The translations under genes and the position numbers were made by a program. Shown here piece after piece: positions 9,390 through 19,034 of a DNA stretch of 64,000 nucleotides. Position 1 is the stretch's first letter; every line of letters begins with the position of its first letter. Under the pieces are notes generated by a model, which saw nothing but the letters and a program-made list of their open reading frames with translations, searched no databases and was not told where the DNA came from. The stretch comes from Clostridia bacterium (GTDB lineage Bacteria; Bacillota; Clostridia; Oscillospirales; Acutalibacteraceae), in NCBI GenBank assembly GCA_017517665.1, contig JAFWYP010000021.1, positions 35,988 through 99,987 on the forward strand. The letters run 5' to 3'.

Positions 9390-10722
9390 TAAAATCAGAA
9401 ATTCAATAGAACATTATAATATGCTTCCGGAAGGCGCGTCGGTTGTTGCGGCGGTATCGGGCGGAAGTGACTCTATGGTTCTTTTGAATGTTCTCAATTC
9501 TCTTAAAGATGAATTAAAATTTACTCTTTGTGCCGCCCATGTCAATCATTGCTTAAGAGGCGAAGATGCGGACAACGACCAGCATTTTGTTGAAGAAAAG
9601 TGCAAAGAAATGGGTGTGCCTGTTCATGTGCTTAAGGTTGACGTTGCCGCTAAGGCAAAGGAAAGCGGAGAAGGCTTTGAAGAGTGCGCAAGAAGGATAA
9701 GATATGAATTTTTCAATTCTCTCGGAGAAGAAATAATTATCGCAACGGCACATAATCTCAGCGATAAAATTGAAACCTTTCTCTTTAATTTTTCAAGAGG
9801 AAGCACTTTGAGAGGTCTTTGTTCAATTCCGTCAAAGCGTGAAAATATCATAAGACCGCTTATTGACTGCACAAAAGCGGAGATTCTTGATTACTGCAAA
9901 AAAAACGGAATTGAATATGTAACGGATGCAACAAATGCCGATGTCACGTATTCACGCAACAGAATAAGGCATAATGTTGTAAAAGAGTTTACGGTTATCA
10001 ATAATTCTTTTGAAAAATGTGCAGGCAGATGTATTTCGGCAATCAGCGAGGATGAAGCCTTTCTTTCTTCGCTTGCCCGTGAATATGTTGAAAGCGCAAG
10101 ATGTCAGAACGGATTCGATGCCAAAAAGCTTGCCGAAGCACCTCTTCCGCTGAAAAGAAGAGCCGTTATCAGAATAGTTGAAGAATGCACCGGAATAACT
10201 CCCGAATATAAATTTGCGGACTCAATTTGCGGCATGCTTGATAATCATGGAAAGATTCAGATTAACGGGGGAGTAACTGTCAGAGTGTGTAAAGGAATTC
10301 TTGATTTTCCGAAGGAAGCAGAAGAAGGAAAGATTTCCGAAATCGTTGACGGAAAAGCGGAATTTTTTGATTCGGTTATTGAAACGAAAATTGTTAATAT
10401 TAAGGAAATAAATAATTTACAAAACATTTCAAAACAAGGGTTGGAATATTATCTTGATTGTGATAAAATAATCGGCAGACTCGTTGTAAGAAGCCGTCAG
10501 GCAGGCGATAAAATATCGCTCAAATCAAGAGGATGCACCAAAACCCTCAAAAAACTTTTCAACGAGCTTGAGATATCTCCTGAAAAACGGAATTCCGTTG
10601 CAATTTTTGCGGATGAAAAAGGTGTTGTGCTCGTTGAAGGCTCGGGCTGTGACTCAAGAGTTGCGGTAAACAAAGCAACGGAAAATGTTTTGCTTGTGAG
10701 AATAAAAAAGTGTGGGGTGTAA
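9382..10722 (+). CDS. tilS: tRNA(Ile)-lysidine synthetase
   Basis: Modifies C34 of the CAU-anticodon tRNA-Ile to lysidine so that it reads AUA and accepts isoleucine. The N-type ATP pyrophosphatase motif SGGSDS is at residues 26-31. [34 protein letters not shown] and RPLI are the expected family blocks, and a TilS C-terminal domain with RQAGDKI follows. The start is the ATG at 9382, which has GGAG 10 bases upstream and overlaps the dnaB stop (ATGAATAA). A longer frame reaching back to 9289 would only extend into dnaB. The length is 446 residues. Confidence 0.95.
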   Translation: MNNKIRNSIEHYNMLPEGASVVAAVSGGSDSMVLLNVLNSLKDELKFTLCAAHVNHCLRGEDADNDQHFVEEKCKEMGVPVHVLKVDVAAKAKESGEGFEECARRIRYEFFNSLGEEIIIATAHNLSDKIETFLFNFSRGSTLRGLCSIPSKRENIIRPLIDCTKAEILDYCKKNGIEYVTDATNADVTYSRNRIRHNVVKEFTVINNSFEKCAGRCISAISEDEAFLSSLAREYVESARCQNGFDAKKLAEAPLPLKRRAVIRIVEECTGITPEYKFADSICGMLDNHGKIQINGGVTVRVCKGILDFPKEAEEGKISEIVDGKAEFFDSVIETKIVNIKEINNLQNISKQGLEYYLDCDKIIGRLVVRSRQAGDKISLKSRGCTKTLKKLFNELEISPEKRNSVAIFADEKGVVLVEGSGCDSRVAVNKATENVLLVRIKKCGV

Positions 10723-10723
10723 A

Positions 10724-11266
10724 ATGCTTAACGATATCGAGAAAGTATATTACAGCGAAGAACAGCTTCATTCAATCGTTGAAAAACTCGGAAAACAGAT
10801 AAGTGAAGATTATAAAGATAAAAACCTGCTTCTTGTAAGTGTTCTTAAAGGCTCTGTTGTTTTTATGGCAGACCTTATGAGAACAATAACCGTTCCTTGC
10901 GCGATTGACTTCATGTGCGTTTCAAGCTATAAGAGCGGAACGGAGTCATCGGGTGTAGTAAAGATTGTGAAAGACCTTGATATCAATCTTGAGGGTTACG
11001 ACCTTCTGATTGTTGAGGATATTCTTGATTCAGGAAAAACTCTCAGCAGTCTTAAAAAAATCCTTATGAGCAGAAACCCCAAGAGCATAAGAATATGCAC
11101 TCTTCTTGATAAACCCGAACGCAGAGTAGTTGACGATATTTTTGCCGATTATTCGGGCGCAGAGGTTCCTGATGAATTTGTGGTCGGCTACGGTCTTGAT
11201 TATGATGAAAAATACAGAAACCTTCCTTATATCGGTGTTCTTAAAAGAAAGGTATATGAAAAATAA
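10724..11266 (+). CDS. hpt: Hypoxanthine-guanine phosphoribosyltransferase
   Basis: Purine salvage enzyme converting hypoxanthine or guanine plus PRPP to IMP or GMP. The PRPP-binding loop [10 protein letters not shown] lies at residues 97-106, and the purine-specificity region [20 protein letters not shown] near the C-terminus is typical. I use the ATG at 10724, one base after the tilS stop (GGGGTG upstream as ribosome site); a GTG at 10712 would overlap tilS. The tilS-hpt-ftsH order is a conserved Firmicutes arrangement. Product length is 180 residues. Confidence 0.95.
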   Translation: MLNDIEKVYYSEEQLHSIVEKLGKQISEDYKDKNLLLVSVLKGSVVFMADLMRTITVPCAIDFMCVSSYKSGTESSGVVKIVKDLDINLEGYDLLIVEDILDSGKTLSSLKKILMSRNPKSIRICTLLDKPERRVVDDIFADYSGAEVPDEFVVGYGLDYDEKYRNLPYIGVLKRKVYEK

Positions 11267-11302
11267 ATAAGTGAATGATAATATGAGGAGTGATTTTTCC
11301 AA

Positions 11303-13207
11303 TTGAATACTAAAAACGTCAATTCAGGCAATTTTAAAAAGAAACTGCCAACCATTTTAACCTATATTCTTATTCCTTTGCTGATTATCGGCGGTGTTAC
11401 CATTTATGCGCAGACACAGAAAAAGGAAAAAACAAAATATTACGAAATTGTTGCTCTTTTCAATGAAGGCAAGGTTTCCGAATACAACCTCAACCTCAGC
11501 AGCGGTGCATTGACATATAAGCTTAAGGGCGATGATAAGAAGGTTTATACCTTCAGCGTCCCTAATGTGAACCTTTTTGTTGATGACGTTCATGAGGATG
11601 TTATTAAGTTTAACACCGAAAATCCCGATCAGAAGATAAAGGCTGATTATATTGCTGGTTCAACCGGTCAGTGGCTTTATAATATTGTTCCCACGCTTCT
11701 TCTTCTCCTTGCAATGGGCGGACTGACATTCTTTATGTTTAAGAGAATGAATCAGACAATGTCAAATGAAAACAACCGTACTTTGAGCTTCGGTAAAGCA
11801 AGAATCAAGCAGGCAAAGGACGAAAAGAGAAAGACAACATTCAAGGATGTTGCAGGTGCGGACGAAGAAAAGGAAGAACTTGAAGAAATCGTTGAATTCC
11901 TCAAGAATCCCAATAAATTCGATACTCTCGGTGCAAGAATTCCCAAGGGTGTTCTTCTTGTAGGCCCTCCGGGAACGGGTAAAACTCTTCTTGCAAGAGC
12001 AGTTGCAGGCGAAGCGGATGTTCCTTTCTTCTCAATTTCGGGTTCCGATTTCGTTGAGATGTATGTCGGTGTCGGCGCATCGAGAGTCCGTGACCTCTTT
12101 GACCAGGCAAAGAAGAATTCGCCGTCAATCATTTTTATTGATGAAATTGATGCGGTAGGCCGTCACAGAGGTGCAGGCATGGGCGGCGGACATGACGAAA
12201 GAGAACAGACACTCAACCAGCTGCTTGTTGAAATGGACGGCTTCGGTGCAAATGAGGGAGTTATCGTTATTGCGGCAACAAACCGACCCGATATCCTTGA
12301 CCCCGCACTTCTCCGTCCCGGCAGATTTGACCGTCAGGTAACAGTAAATTATCCCGATACAAAGGGCAGACTCGAAATTCTCAAGGTTCATGCAAAAGGC
12401 AAACCCATCGCTCCCGATGTTGACCTTAACAGCATTGCTCATGCAACAATCGGATTTACGGGTGCAGACCTCGAAAACCTTCTCAATGAAGCGGCTCTTC
12501 TTGCTGCAAGAATTGATAAGAAGGCAATCACAATGGAAGAAATTGACGAGGCAGCTCTTAAGGTTCAGGTAGGTTCGGAAAAGAAATCCCATAAAATGAA
12601 CGAAAAAGCAAAGAAGCTTACCGCTTATCACGAAGCCGGTCACGCGGTTTCGAGCTTCTATCTTGAACATGAAGACCCTGTTCACCAGATTTCAATTATT
12701 CCAAGAGGTATGGCAGGCGGTTATACGCTTTACAGACCCACTGAAGAAAAGAATTATACTTCCAAGAACGAAATGCTTGACAGCCTTGTAGGTCTCCTCG
12801 GCGGACGCGTTGCGGAAGCTCTTGTTCTCGGTGATATTTCAACCGGAGCTTCAAACGATATCGAAAGAGCAACCGAAATCGCAAGAAACATGGTTACAAA
12901 ATACGGTATGAGCGAAAAGCTCGGACCAATTGCATTCGGCGGCGGAAACCGCGAGGTTTTTCTTGGCAAGGATTACGGTCAGGTGCGTAACTATTCCGAA
13001 ACCGTTGCTTCACAGATTGATGAGGAAATTGAAGAAATCATCAGAAATGCTTACGGCAGAACGGAATCAATCCTCACAGAGCATATGGATAAGCTTCATA
13101 TTGTCGCTCAGAAGCTCTTTGAGCATGAGAAGATGACGGGCGAAGAATTTGCCGCAATTATGACAGAAACAGTTACAGAACCGTCTGCAGACGAAATTAC
13201 AGAATAA
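11303..13207 (+). CDS. ftsH: ATP-dependent zinc metalloprotease FtsH
   Basis: Membrane-anchored AAA+ protease that degrades misfolded membrane and short-lived regulatory proteins. Two membrane helices (about 15-36 and 125-146) flank a small extracytoplasmic domain. The AAA module carries Walker A GPPGTGKT at 221-228, Walker [12 protein letters not shown] and the [20 protein letters not shown] block. The zinc site HEAGH is at 443-447. The start appears to be TTG at 11303, with GAGGAG about 12 bases upstream, longer than ideal, so translation may be modest. Length 634 is normal. A hairpin follows the stop. Confidence 0.96.
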   Translation: MNTKNVNSGNFKKKLPTILTYILIPLLIIGGVTIYAQTQKKEKTKYYEIVALFNEGKVSEYNLNLSSGALTYKLKGDDKKVYTFSVPNVNLFVDDVHEDVIKFNTENPDQKIKADYIAGSTGQWLYNIVPTLLLLLAMGGLTFFMFKRMNQTMSNENNRTLSFGKARIKQAKDEKRKTTFKDVAGADEEKEELEEIVEFLKNPNKFDTLGARIPKGVLLVGPPGTGKTLLARAVAGEADVPFFSISGSDFVEMYVGVGASRVRDLFDQAKKNSPSIIFIDEIDAVGRHRGAGMGGGHDEREQTLNQLLVEMDGFGANEGVIVIAATNRPDILDPALLRPGRFDRQVTVNYPDTKGRLEILKVHAKGKPIAPDVDLNSIAHATIGFTGADLENLLNEAALLAARIDKKAITMEEIDEAALKVQVGSEKKSHKMNEKAKKLTAYHEAGHAVSSFYLEHEDPVHQISIIPRGMAGGYTLYRPTEEKNYTSKNEMLDSLVGLLGGRVAEALVLGDISTGASNDIERATEIARNMVTKYGMSEKLGPIAFGGGNREVFLGKDYGQVRNYSETVASQIDEEIEEIIRNAYGRTESILTEHMDKLHIVAQKLFEHEKMTGEEFAAIMTETVTEPSADEITE

Positions 13208-13213
13208 ATCATA

Positions 13214-13240
13214 ATCACCGCAGAGTTTTTCTGCGGTGAT
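13214..13240 (+). terminator. Intergenic hairpin between ftsH and trmB
   Basis: Perfect 11-bp stem ATCACCGCAGA / TCTGCGGTGAT with a five-base loop. No T-run follows, so it is more likely a processing or stability hairpin or a weak terminator than a strong Rho-independent one. Confidence 0.4.
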
Positions 13241-13262
13241 ATATATGTAGGGTGTGAAAACC

Positions 13263-13931
13263 ATGAGAATGAGAAAGAAAAAACATCTTGAGGAGCGTCT
13301 TGAAAAATGTGACAATGTGCTGACTCTTTTCAGTGATGACTGCAATTTTAATACTGCGATTGAAAAGAAAGAATATATTGACACCGAAGAGCTTTTCGGT
13401 AACAGCAATCCGGTTGTGCTTGAAATCGGCTGCGGCAAAGGGAAATTCGCCTGTGAACTTGCAAAGCAAAACCCCGATATCAATGTACTTGCACTTGAAA
13501 AGTGTGCCAATGTCATTGTTATGGCGAGTGAAGCGGCGACAAATGAAAACATAACCAATCTCAAATTTCTTCGCTGCGGTGCGGAATATCTTGAGAAATA
13601 CATAAAGCCTGAGTCGATTGAACGAATTTATCTGAATTTTTCATGCCCGTATCCCAAGAAAAGATATGCAAACCACCGTCTCACAAATGAGCGTTTCCTT
13701 AAAAGCTACAAAGTAATACTCAAAAAGGGTGCGGAGATACATCAGAAAACCGATAATATGCACTTCTTTGAATATTCAATCGAGCAGCTTACGGGCAGCG
13801 GATTCAGCCTTAAGAATATTTCCCTTGACCTTCATAACAGCGATTTTGAGGGCAATATCGAAACCGAGTATGAACACAGGTTTTCATCAATGGGCATGCC
13901 GATTTACAGGCTTGAAGCTTATCTTAAATAA
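13263..13931 (+). CDS. trmB: tRNA (guanine-N7-)-methyltransferase
   Basis: Makes m7G46 in the tRNA variable loop using S-adenosylmethionine. The first residues MRMRKKKHLEERL match the basic TrmB N-terminus, which is why I prefer the ATG at 13263 over the GTG at 13254. The SAM-binding motif EIGCGKGKFA, the ALEK acidic turn, FSCPYPKKRYANHRL (family PDPWPKKRH-like block, here with SCPY replacing DPWP) and the C-terminal substrate region TEYEHRF are visible. The change of the usual DPW to SCPY is worth noting. Length is 222 residues. A bidirectional terminator follows. Confidence 0.93.
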   Translation: MRMRKKKHLEERLEKCDNVLTLFSDDCNFNTAIEKKEYIDTEELFGNSNPVVLEIGCGKGKFACELAKQNPDINVLALEKCANVIVMASEAATNENITNLKFLRCGAEYLEKYIKPESIERIYLNFSCPYPKKRYANHRLTNERFLKSYKVILKKGAEIHQKTDNMHFFEYSIEQLTGSGFSLKNISLDLHNSDFEGNIETEYEHRFSSMGMPIYRLEAYLK

Positions 13932-13934
13932 AAC

Positions 13935-13965
13935 AAAAATCCGAGGATTAACCTCGGATTTTTTT
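13935..13965. terminator. Bidirectional Rho-independent terminator between trmB and znuB
   Basis: AAAAATCCGAGG / CCTCGGATTTTTT with a five-base loop. A-run on one side and T-run on the other serve both converging genes; the T-run overlaps the znuB stop codon. Confidence 0.85.
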
Positions 13966-14800
13966 ATGCCTTTTTTGAGATTTTTCCGATTGATAAACAA
14001 ATCAGAAAAACAACTATATTCGCCGCAACGATTGTTGAGCCGACGGGTGTGCCGTAAAGAATTGCGATGAAAATACCGATAACCGCACATATAACCGAGA
14101 TAACGGCAGAGCTGATTATAACCGAAAAGAAGTTTTTGAAAATTCTCATTGCCGAAAGGGCAGGGAAGATAATCAGAGCCGAAATGAGGAGTGCACCGAC
14201 AAGCTTCATTGCAAGCACGATAACAACGGCTGTGATAACGGCTATGAGCGTGTTGTAAGCCTTTGCGTTTGTGCCCGTTGCCGAAGCGAAGCCTTCATCA
14301 AAGGTTACCGCAAAAATCTTGTGATAGAAAAGAACAAAAACAAGAATAACAACAGCTGCAAGCACGGCGCAGAGAATGACATCGGACTTTGAAAGAGTCA
14401 GAATTGATGTTGATCCGAAAAGAGTTGTGCACGCATCTCCGCTTACGTTGGGTGATGCGGAAAAAATATTCAGAAGCAGATATCCGAGTGCAAGCGCGCC
14501 GACGGATATCATTGCAATTGCCGCATCGCCCTTGATTTTGGAATTGCTTGTTATACCTAAAAGAATAACTGCCGCAATTATTGTTATCGGAAGCGTGACC
14601 GTCATTGGTGCAAGTCCGCAGACGGTTGCAACCGCCATTGCACCGAAGGCAACGTGAGAAAGTCCGTCACCAATCATTGAGTATCTTTTCAATACAAGAC
14701 TTACTCCTAAAAGTGCGGCGCAAAGAGCGATAAGAACGCCTGCAATAAGCGCAAACTGAACGAAGGGGTAGCTGAAATAAGAAACTATTTTATCAATCAT
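13964..14800 (-). CDS. znuB: Zinc ABC transporter, membrane permease
   Basis: Permease of a metal-type (ABC-3) importer, with about eight hydrophobic spans over 278 residues. GDGLSHVAFGAMA is the classic cytoplasmic contact motif of ZnuB/AdcB/MntB permeases, and LKRYSMIGDG precedes it. The start MIDKIVSYFSY at 14800 is preferred because GGAGG lies eight bases upstream; the ATG at 14806 is only two bases from it. The gene overlaps the end of znuC by eight bases. Zinc rather than manganese is inferred from the His-rich binding protein and the Fur-family gene in the same operon. Confidence 0.92.
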   Translation of the reverse strand: MIDKIVSYFSYPFVQFALIAGVLIALCAALLGVSLVLKRYSMIGDGLSHVAFGAMAVATVCGLAPMTVTLPITIIAAVILLGITSNSKIKGDAAIAMISVGALALGYLLLNIFSASPNVSGDACTTLFGSTSILTLSKSDVILCAVLAAVVILVFVLFYHKIFAVTFDEGFASATGTNAKAYNTLIAVITAVVIVLAMKLVGALLISALIIFPALSAMRIFKNFFSVIISSAVISVICAVIGIFIAILYGTPVGSTIVAANIVVFLICLSIGKISKKA

Positions 14801-15506
14801 TTTCATGCCCTCCGTCGCAAATGAAGCAGTGACAGCCGTCACTCTTCTGATAATCCTCTTTCGTTCCGAAAAACAATGGCTTGTTGCCGATATGAAGAAT
14901 ATGCGAAGCAAATTCGATGGCGGCATGAATATCGTGCGATACCATGATAACCGTTGTGCCCTCGTTGTTTATGTCGCTGATAAGGCGGTAAAGATTTTTT
15001 GTAACAACGGGATCAAGACCTGCAACGGGTTCATCAAGCACAAGCAGTTTTTTTGTTGCACAGAGTGCTCTTGCAAGCAGAACTCTCTGCTGCTGACCGC
15101 CCGAAAGCTCTCTGTAGCAATCGGAAGCAAGGTCGGATATTCCGAGCTTGTCCATTATATCGTTTGCACGCTTTTTCTGTTCCTTTGAATAAAACGGACG
15201 CAGACCGCAGCCGTTGAGGCAACCCGAATAAACGATTTCTTTAACGGAAGCGGGAAAATCCTTCTGTACGGGTGTCTGCTGAGGAAGATATCCGATTTCG
15301 TTTTGTTTAAGACCGTCGCCGAATTCGATTTTGCCCGAAACAACGTTTTTCTGACCGAGCAGAGTTTTCATGAGAGTGCTCTTGCCCGAACCGTTTTCGC
15401 CTACTATGCAGAGATAGTCGCCTTTGTTAACCTCAAAATCAAGGTCTGTAACAATGGCTTTTCCCTCGTATCCGAGAGAAACTCCGCTGACTTTTATAAG
15501 TGCCAT
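14793..15506 (-). CDS. znuC: Zinc ABC transporter, ATP-binding protein
   Basis: ATPase of the importer. Walker A GENGSGKST starts at residue 36, the signature LSGGQQQR is at about 134-141, and Walker B reads LLVLDEPVAGLD, with the switch His in MVSHD. The protein ends in an unusual Cys/His cluster, CHCFICDGGH, which could bind metal (inference). The ATG overlaps the znuA stop in an ATGA arrangement, indicating translational coupling. Length 237 residues. Confidence 0.94.
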   Translation of the reverse strand: MALIKVSGVSLGYEGKAIVTDLDFEVNKGDYLCIVGENGSGKSTLMKTLLGQKNVVSGKIEFGDGLKQNEIGYLPQQTPVQKDFPASVKEIVYSGCLNGCGLRPFYSKEQKKRANDIMDKLGISDLASDCYRELSGGQQQRVLLARALCATKKLLVLDEPVAGLDPVVTKNLYRLISDINNEGTTVIMVSHDIHAAIEFASHILHIGNKPLFFGTKEDYQKSDGCHCFICDGGHEND

Positions 15507-16450
15507 CAGTTAAGTGCCTCCCTCAGAATTTCAAGATTGTTTCTCATAATATCAAGATAATTTGTGCCTCGTGCAATATCTGCCGATGAAACCGACTGGC
15601 AGGAATCGAGAGTGAGAATTTTTGCACCCGTTTCGCTGCAAATCATTTCCGCAATTGAGCCGTCGGAGCCTTCTGTTATGATAACGGCAGGCAATTTAAG
15701 CTCTTTTGTTTTGTCAATTAAAAATGCCATTGTCTGAAAGCTTGCTTCGCTTTCGGATGAGCAGCCCGAAAATGCGGCGTGATAGTCAAGACCGTAATCT
15801 TCAACAAGATAGCGGAAGGGGAAACGGTCTGCAAAAAGAAGAGTGTTTCTGTTTGCGGACTCGATAACCGATTTATATTCTCCGTCAAGTGCGTTAAGAG
15901 AATTAATATAGTTTTCGGCATTTGTTTTGTATTTTTCCGAATTTGCCGAATCAATTTCACAAATTATTTCGCAAAGATTTTTTGTGATTTCGGCTGAGTT
16001 GCGAAGAGAGAGCCATATATGCTCATCCTTTTCGTGCTCACTTTCATGGATGTGATTGTGCTCTTTTTCCATACCTGCCACATAATCGACCTCATATGTT
16101 TCAACCATATCCATGAGTGCAACTGGTTTAAGGCTTTCCGAATTTGCTGATTTGAGTGTGCCTTCAACCCATGAATCAGAAATTCCGCCAATATAGATGA
16201 ATAAATCCGCCGAAGCGATTTCAATGATATCCGTTGCGGTAGGTTCGTAGCTGTGAAGGTCAGCACCGTCATCAAGAAGAAGCGAAAGACCTTCTTCACT
16301 GCCGAGAATATTTTTAACATAGTCATACTGCGGAAATGCCGTGCAAACAATCTTAAGTCCCTCATGGCTTGTCCCGTTGCTGTTGACGCATGAACACATA
16401 ACAACCGTGCACATGATAAGGCAAAGAATAATTGATAATAATTTTTTCAT
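15506..16450 (-). CDS. znuA: Zinc-binding lipoprotein of the ABC transporter
   Basis: Extracytoplasmic solute-binding protein of the A-I (metal) cluster. The N-terminus is a lipoprotein signal ending around CSC, so it is membrane-tethered. Family metal ligands are visible as DLHSYEPTATD (first His) and later DYHAAFSG; a His/Glu-rich loop, HNHIHESEHEKDEHIW, lies between them and is typical of zinc- rather than manganese-specific proteins. The C-terminal IITEGSD and NYLDIMRNNLE match family ends. Length is 314 residues. It starts 12 bases after the Fur-type gene and overlaps znuC by one base. Confidence 0.93.
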   Translation of the reverse strand: MKKLLSIILCLIMCTVVMCSCVNSNGTSHEGLKIVCTAFPQYDYVKNILGSEEGLSLLLDDGADLHSYEPTATDIIEIASADLFIYIGGISDSWVEGTLKSANSESLKPVALMDMVETYEVDYVAGMEKEHNHIHESEHEKDEHIWLSLRNSAEITKNLCEIICEIDSANSEKYKTNAENYINSLNALDGEYKSVIESANRNTLLFADRFPFRYLVEDYGLDYHAAFSGCSSESEASFQTMAFLIDKTKELKLPAVIITEGSDGSIAEMICSETGAKILTLDSCQSVSSADIARGTNYLDIMRNNLEILREALN

Positions 16451-16462
16451 TTTCTCCTCCGA

Positions 16463-16849
16463 TTATTTGCAATCGCCGCATTTGCCGAGTAAAACAGTGT
16501 GGCTGTCTATCTCGAAAGCGGTGTTTTTCTTTATATCGTTCTGTATAAGTGCGGAAACATCATGGTCAAGATGGTAAACCTTGCCGCAGTCGGTGCATTT
16601 TATGTGAAGATGACCTTCACATTTCTCGTTATTAATGAACTGATATACAAAGCTTCTGCTGTTGCCTTTGACCGTGCGGTGAACAAGACCCTCTTCAACA
16701 AGCTTTGTCATAAGACGGTAAGCTGTGCTCTGGCTTATATCATCTTCACTCATGCTGCAGACGATTTCTTCAATCGTAAAAGCTTTTTCGCTGTTTGACT
16801 GCAAAAAGTCAAGCAAAGCCTTTCGCTGATGTGTATTATATGTTTTCAT
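16463..16849 (-). CDS. Fur-family transcriptional regulator, Zur-like
   Basis: A 128-residue Fur-type repressor. The winged-helix half contains TYNTHQRKALLDFL and QSTAYRLMTKLVEEGLVHR (recognition helix). The dimerisation half has HLHIKCTDCGKVYHLDHD and ends in GKCGDCK, giving the two CxxC pairs of the structural zinc site. The start at 16849 has GGAGG four to five bases upstream; a start 42 bases earlier would lie within the promoter region. Being the first gene of the znuACB operon it is most likely Zur (inference). A palindrome just downstream of its -10 box may be its own operator. Confidence 0.9.
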   Translation of the reverse strand: MKTYNTHQRKALLDFLQSNSEKAFTIEEIVCSMSEDDISQSTAYRLMTKLVEEGLVHRTVKGNSRSFVYQFINNEKCEGHLHIKCTDCGKVYHLDHDVSALIQNDIKKNTAFEIDSHTVLLGKCGDCK

Positions 16850-16862
16850 ATTTCCTCCGAAA

Positions 16863-16879
16863 TTAAGAATAACTCTTAA
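16863..16879. promoter_or_regulatory. Candidate operator for the zinc operon
   Basis: Palindrome TTAAGAATAACTCTTAA (6-bp perfect arms, five-base centre), placed at the expected transcription start of the regulator gene. It does not match the Bacillus Zur box closely, so assignment rests on position and symmetry. Confidence 0.45.
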
Positions 16880-16882
16880 ATT

Positions 16883-16910
16883 ATTATACACAAATGTAAA
16901 CCGATGTCAA
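16883..16910 (-). promoter_or_regulatory. Promoter of the zur-znuACB operon
   Basis: Minus strand TTGACA (16910-16905), 16-base spacer ending in TG, and TATAAT (16888-16883): consensus -35 and -10 boxes with an upstream TG. Confidence 0.8.
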
Positions 16911-16919
16911 TATAAAAGG

Positions 16920-16948
16920 TTGACTTTGGAGTGATTTTGATATAAAAT
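16920..16948 (+). promoter_or_regulatory. Promoter of the secreted phosphoesterase gene
   Basis: TTGACT (16920-16925) and TAAAAT (16943-16948) with a 17-base spacer, 34 bases before the ATG. It points away from the zinc operon promoter nine bases to its left. Confidence 0.55.
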
Positions 16949-16981
16949 ATTTACATTAATTTATTATACGGAGGTATTGAA

Positions 16982-18187
16982 ATGAAAAGGTTTGTTTCAA
17001 TCGTACTCGCACTTGTGCTTGTTTTCAGCGCTTGTGCAATTTCAGCATCGGCTTATGATCTTGTTCCTCTTAAGTTTGATAAGAACGGCGAATTCAAGAT
17101 TATGCACCTTTGTGACTGCCAGGACGATTTTCCTGCTGACACTAAAATGATTAAATTTATTGATACAGTTCTTAAAGAGTATCAGCCCGATATCGTTGTT
17201 CTCGGCGGCGACAATACTGTAGGTCCTGATAATATGACAGAAGAAATGAAGAGAAATGCCGTTGAAGAGCTTTGCAATGTTTTTGTTGCTAATGAACAGT
17301 ATTTTACTCTTGTTTTCGGCAACCATGACCGTGAATCAAACTTTGAAAATGACGAGCTTCTTCCCATGTATCAGCTTTACGGCAAGGGCTACTGCCTTGC
17401 ATATGACGAAGTTCCCTCTCTTCACGGCACAGGCACTCACAACCTTCCCGTTATGAGCTCAGACGGAACAAAGATTAAGTTCAATCTTTGGATGTTTGAC
17501 TCAGGTTCACACTATATTGATGACGAAGGTAATGACCTCGGCTTTTATGACTGCGTAAGAAAAGACCAGATTGAATGGTATCAGAAAGAGAGCAACGAGC
17601 TTGCAACTCTTGCAGGCGGCAAGGTTCCTTCTCTTGCATTCCAGCACATCGTTGTCGGTGAAGTTTTTGATGCTCTTTTCCACGAGTCACTTGTTGACCT
17701 CGGAGTAGCAACACCCAAGACAAACAACGGCAAGATTTATTCATTCTTCCCCAAGACAGAGAATATTCAGGACGGTTTCCTCTTTGAATTCCCTTGCCCC
17801 AGTGAAAAGAACGAAGGTCAGTTTGAAGCAATGGTTGCTCAGAAGGATGTTCTTGCAATTTTCTCGGGTCACGACCATATCAATTCTTACACAACAGAGC
17901 TTGACGGTATCAAAATCATCAACACTCCCGGTGCAACATACAATTCATACGGCAACGAAATCACAAGAGGCATGAGAATGATTACTGTTAAGGAAAACGA
18001 TCCTTGGAATTTTGAAACAGAAGTTGTTACTGTAAGCCAGTTTGCGCTTGATAACAAGGATTTTGCAGAGGATGCGGAAATCGACACATTCACAGCAGGT
18101 CTTATGCTTTTCCTCGGAGATGTTCTTCTTGCTCTCAACGAAGCAACAAAAATCTTCTCATCTGTTATCACAATGATTTTCGGATAA
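16982..18187 (+). CDS. Secreted calcineurin-like metallophosphoesterase
   Basis: Begins with a signal peptide (MKRFVSIVLALVLVF..., likely cut after ASA near residue 24), so it acts outside the membrane. Metal-site motifs of the calcineurin-like family follow in order: MHLCDCQDD (D-x-Q variant), VLGGDNT, FGNHDRE, FQHIVVGE and FSGHDHINSY. The C-terminal 30 residues (GLMLFLGDVLLALNE...) are hydrophobic and could anchor or dock the protein. Substrate unknown; relatives include phosphodiesterases and purple-acid-type phosphatases. The ATG has GGAGG nine bases upstream. It is a single-gene unit with its own promoter and terminator. Length 401 residues. Confidence 0.85.
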   Translation: MKRFVSIVLALVLVFSACAISASAYDLVPLKFDKNGEFKIMHLCDCQDDFPADTKMIKFIDTVLKEYQPDIVVLGGDNTVGPDNMTEEMKRNAVEELCNVFVANEQYFTLVFGNHDRESNFENDELLPMYQLYGKGYCLAYDEVPSLHGTGTHNLPVMSSDGTKIKFNLWMFDSGSHYIDDEGNDLGFYDCVRKDQIEWYQKESNELATLAGGKVPSLAFQHIVVGEVFDALFHESLVDLGVATPKTNNGKIYSFFPKTENIQDGFLFEFPCPSEKNEGQFEAMVAQKDVLAIFSGHDHINSYTTELDGIKIINTPGATYNSYGNEITRGMRMITVKENDPWNFETEVVTVSQFALDNKDFAEDAEIDTFTAGLMLFLGDVLLALNEATKIFSSVITMIFG

Positions 18188-18201
18188 TTCAATAAACAAT
18201 T

Positions 18202-18235
18202 ACAGGCTGCCTCGTATGAGACAGCCTGTTTTTTT
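18202..18235 (+). terminator. Rho-independent terminator of the phosphoesterase gene
   Basis: ACAGGCTGcCTC-GTAT-GAGaCAGCCTGT followed by seven T. The minus-strand reading lacks a T-run, so it mainly serves the plus strand. Confidence 0.85.
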
Positions 18236-19016
18236 ATAAGAAGAAATATCTGATTAAGTAAAGTATTATCATGTGCACGGGATAGAATGCGTAGAAGCCG
18301 TATTGCAGAGCTTTTCCGCCTTTTCCTTTTCTGCCGCCGTAAAGCCAGATAGGAATAAGAGCGAAAACCGCAAATCCCTGAATGGCGATTTCGTGTGATT
18401 TTCCGAAAAGCTCAACAATAATATGCTGTCCTTCGGGAAGAACAATATGGAGCAGAATCATTGATATGAGCTGAAGCAGCCATGCAAAAGGAAAATCTCT
18501 GAAAAGATAGAACATTATTACTGTGAGGTATCCCCAGAAGCCGTAGTCGGGGAATCCGATAAATGCGGCAAGCGAAACGGGAATGAGCAGAAGAACTGAT
18601 TTGATTATTGTTTTTGCTGTTTTATCTTTTCTTGCTTTATCAATCAATACTATTCCGAGCAAACCGAGAAGCAGGGTGAATATAACATTCTGATGATACG
18701 GATAAAACCAGCTTCCGCCGTAAAACAAATTGAACGGAATTTCGGATACTACGGCAAAAACCAGAAGCCTGAGAATATATTTTTTAACATTTGAAGTATG
18801 TATGAAACCTTCAGCAATCTGGAATGCAAATATGGGAAAAGTAAGTCTGCCGAGATATGTCATCCAATCGTTTCCTGAAATGAGTGTTGCCCATAAATGG
18901 TCAAGAACCATGAATATTACCGCAAGGATTTTGAGCATATCCGAGGTAAGACCGCCGAAAGGCTTTTTGTTCAGCGGACTGTTGCAGGGTAGTTTTTTGA
19001 TAAGTTCTTTATTCAT
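18234..19016 (-). CDS. TraX-family membrane protein
   Basis: About eight to nine hydrophobic helices over 260 residues. The N-terminal LTSDMLKILAVIFMVLDH, then YLGRLTFPIFAFQIAEGF, and a run with EIPFNL match the TraX family pattern. TraX was named for acetylation of F-pilin, but chromosomal homologues in Firmicutes have no established substrate; acyl transfer to a surface component is a guess. The ATG at 19016 is chosen because GGAG lies nine bases upstream; the ATG at 19025 overlaps that site. It follows alaA by 18 bases and is likely cotranscribed with it. Confidence 0.8.
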   Translation of the reverse strand: MNKELIKKLPCNSPLNKKPFGGLTSDMLKILAVIFMVLDHLWATLISGNDWMTYLGRLTFPIFAFQIAEGFIHTSNVKKYILRLLVFAVVSEIPFNLFYGGSWFYPYHQNVIFTLLLGLLGIVLIDKARKDKTAKTIIKSVLLLIPVSLAAFIGFPDYGFWGYLTVIMFYLFRDFPFAWLLQLISMILLHIVLPEGQHIIVELFGKSHEIAIQGFAVFALIPIWLYGGRKGKGGKALQYGFYAFYPVHMIILYLIRYFFL

Positions 19017-19034
19017 TTTTATCATCTCCGCGAA

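Noticed and set aside
12125-12685. 186-residue frame antisense to ftsH
   Set aside because: Falls over the conserved AAA/protease region of ftsH; no independent support.
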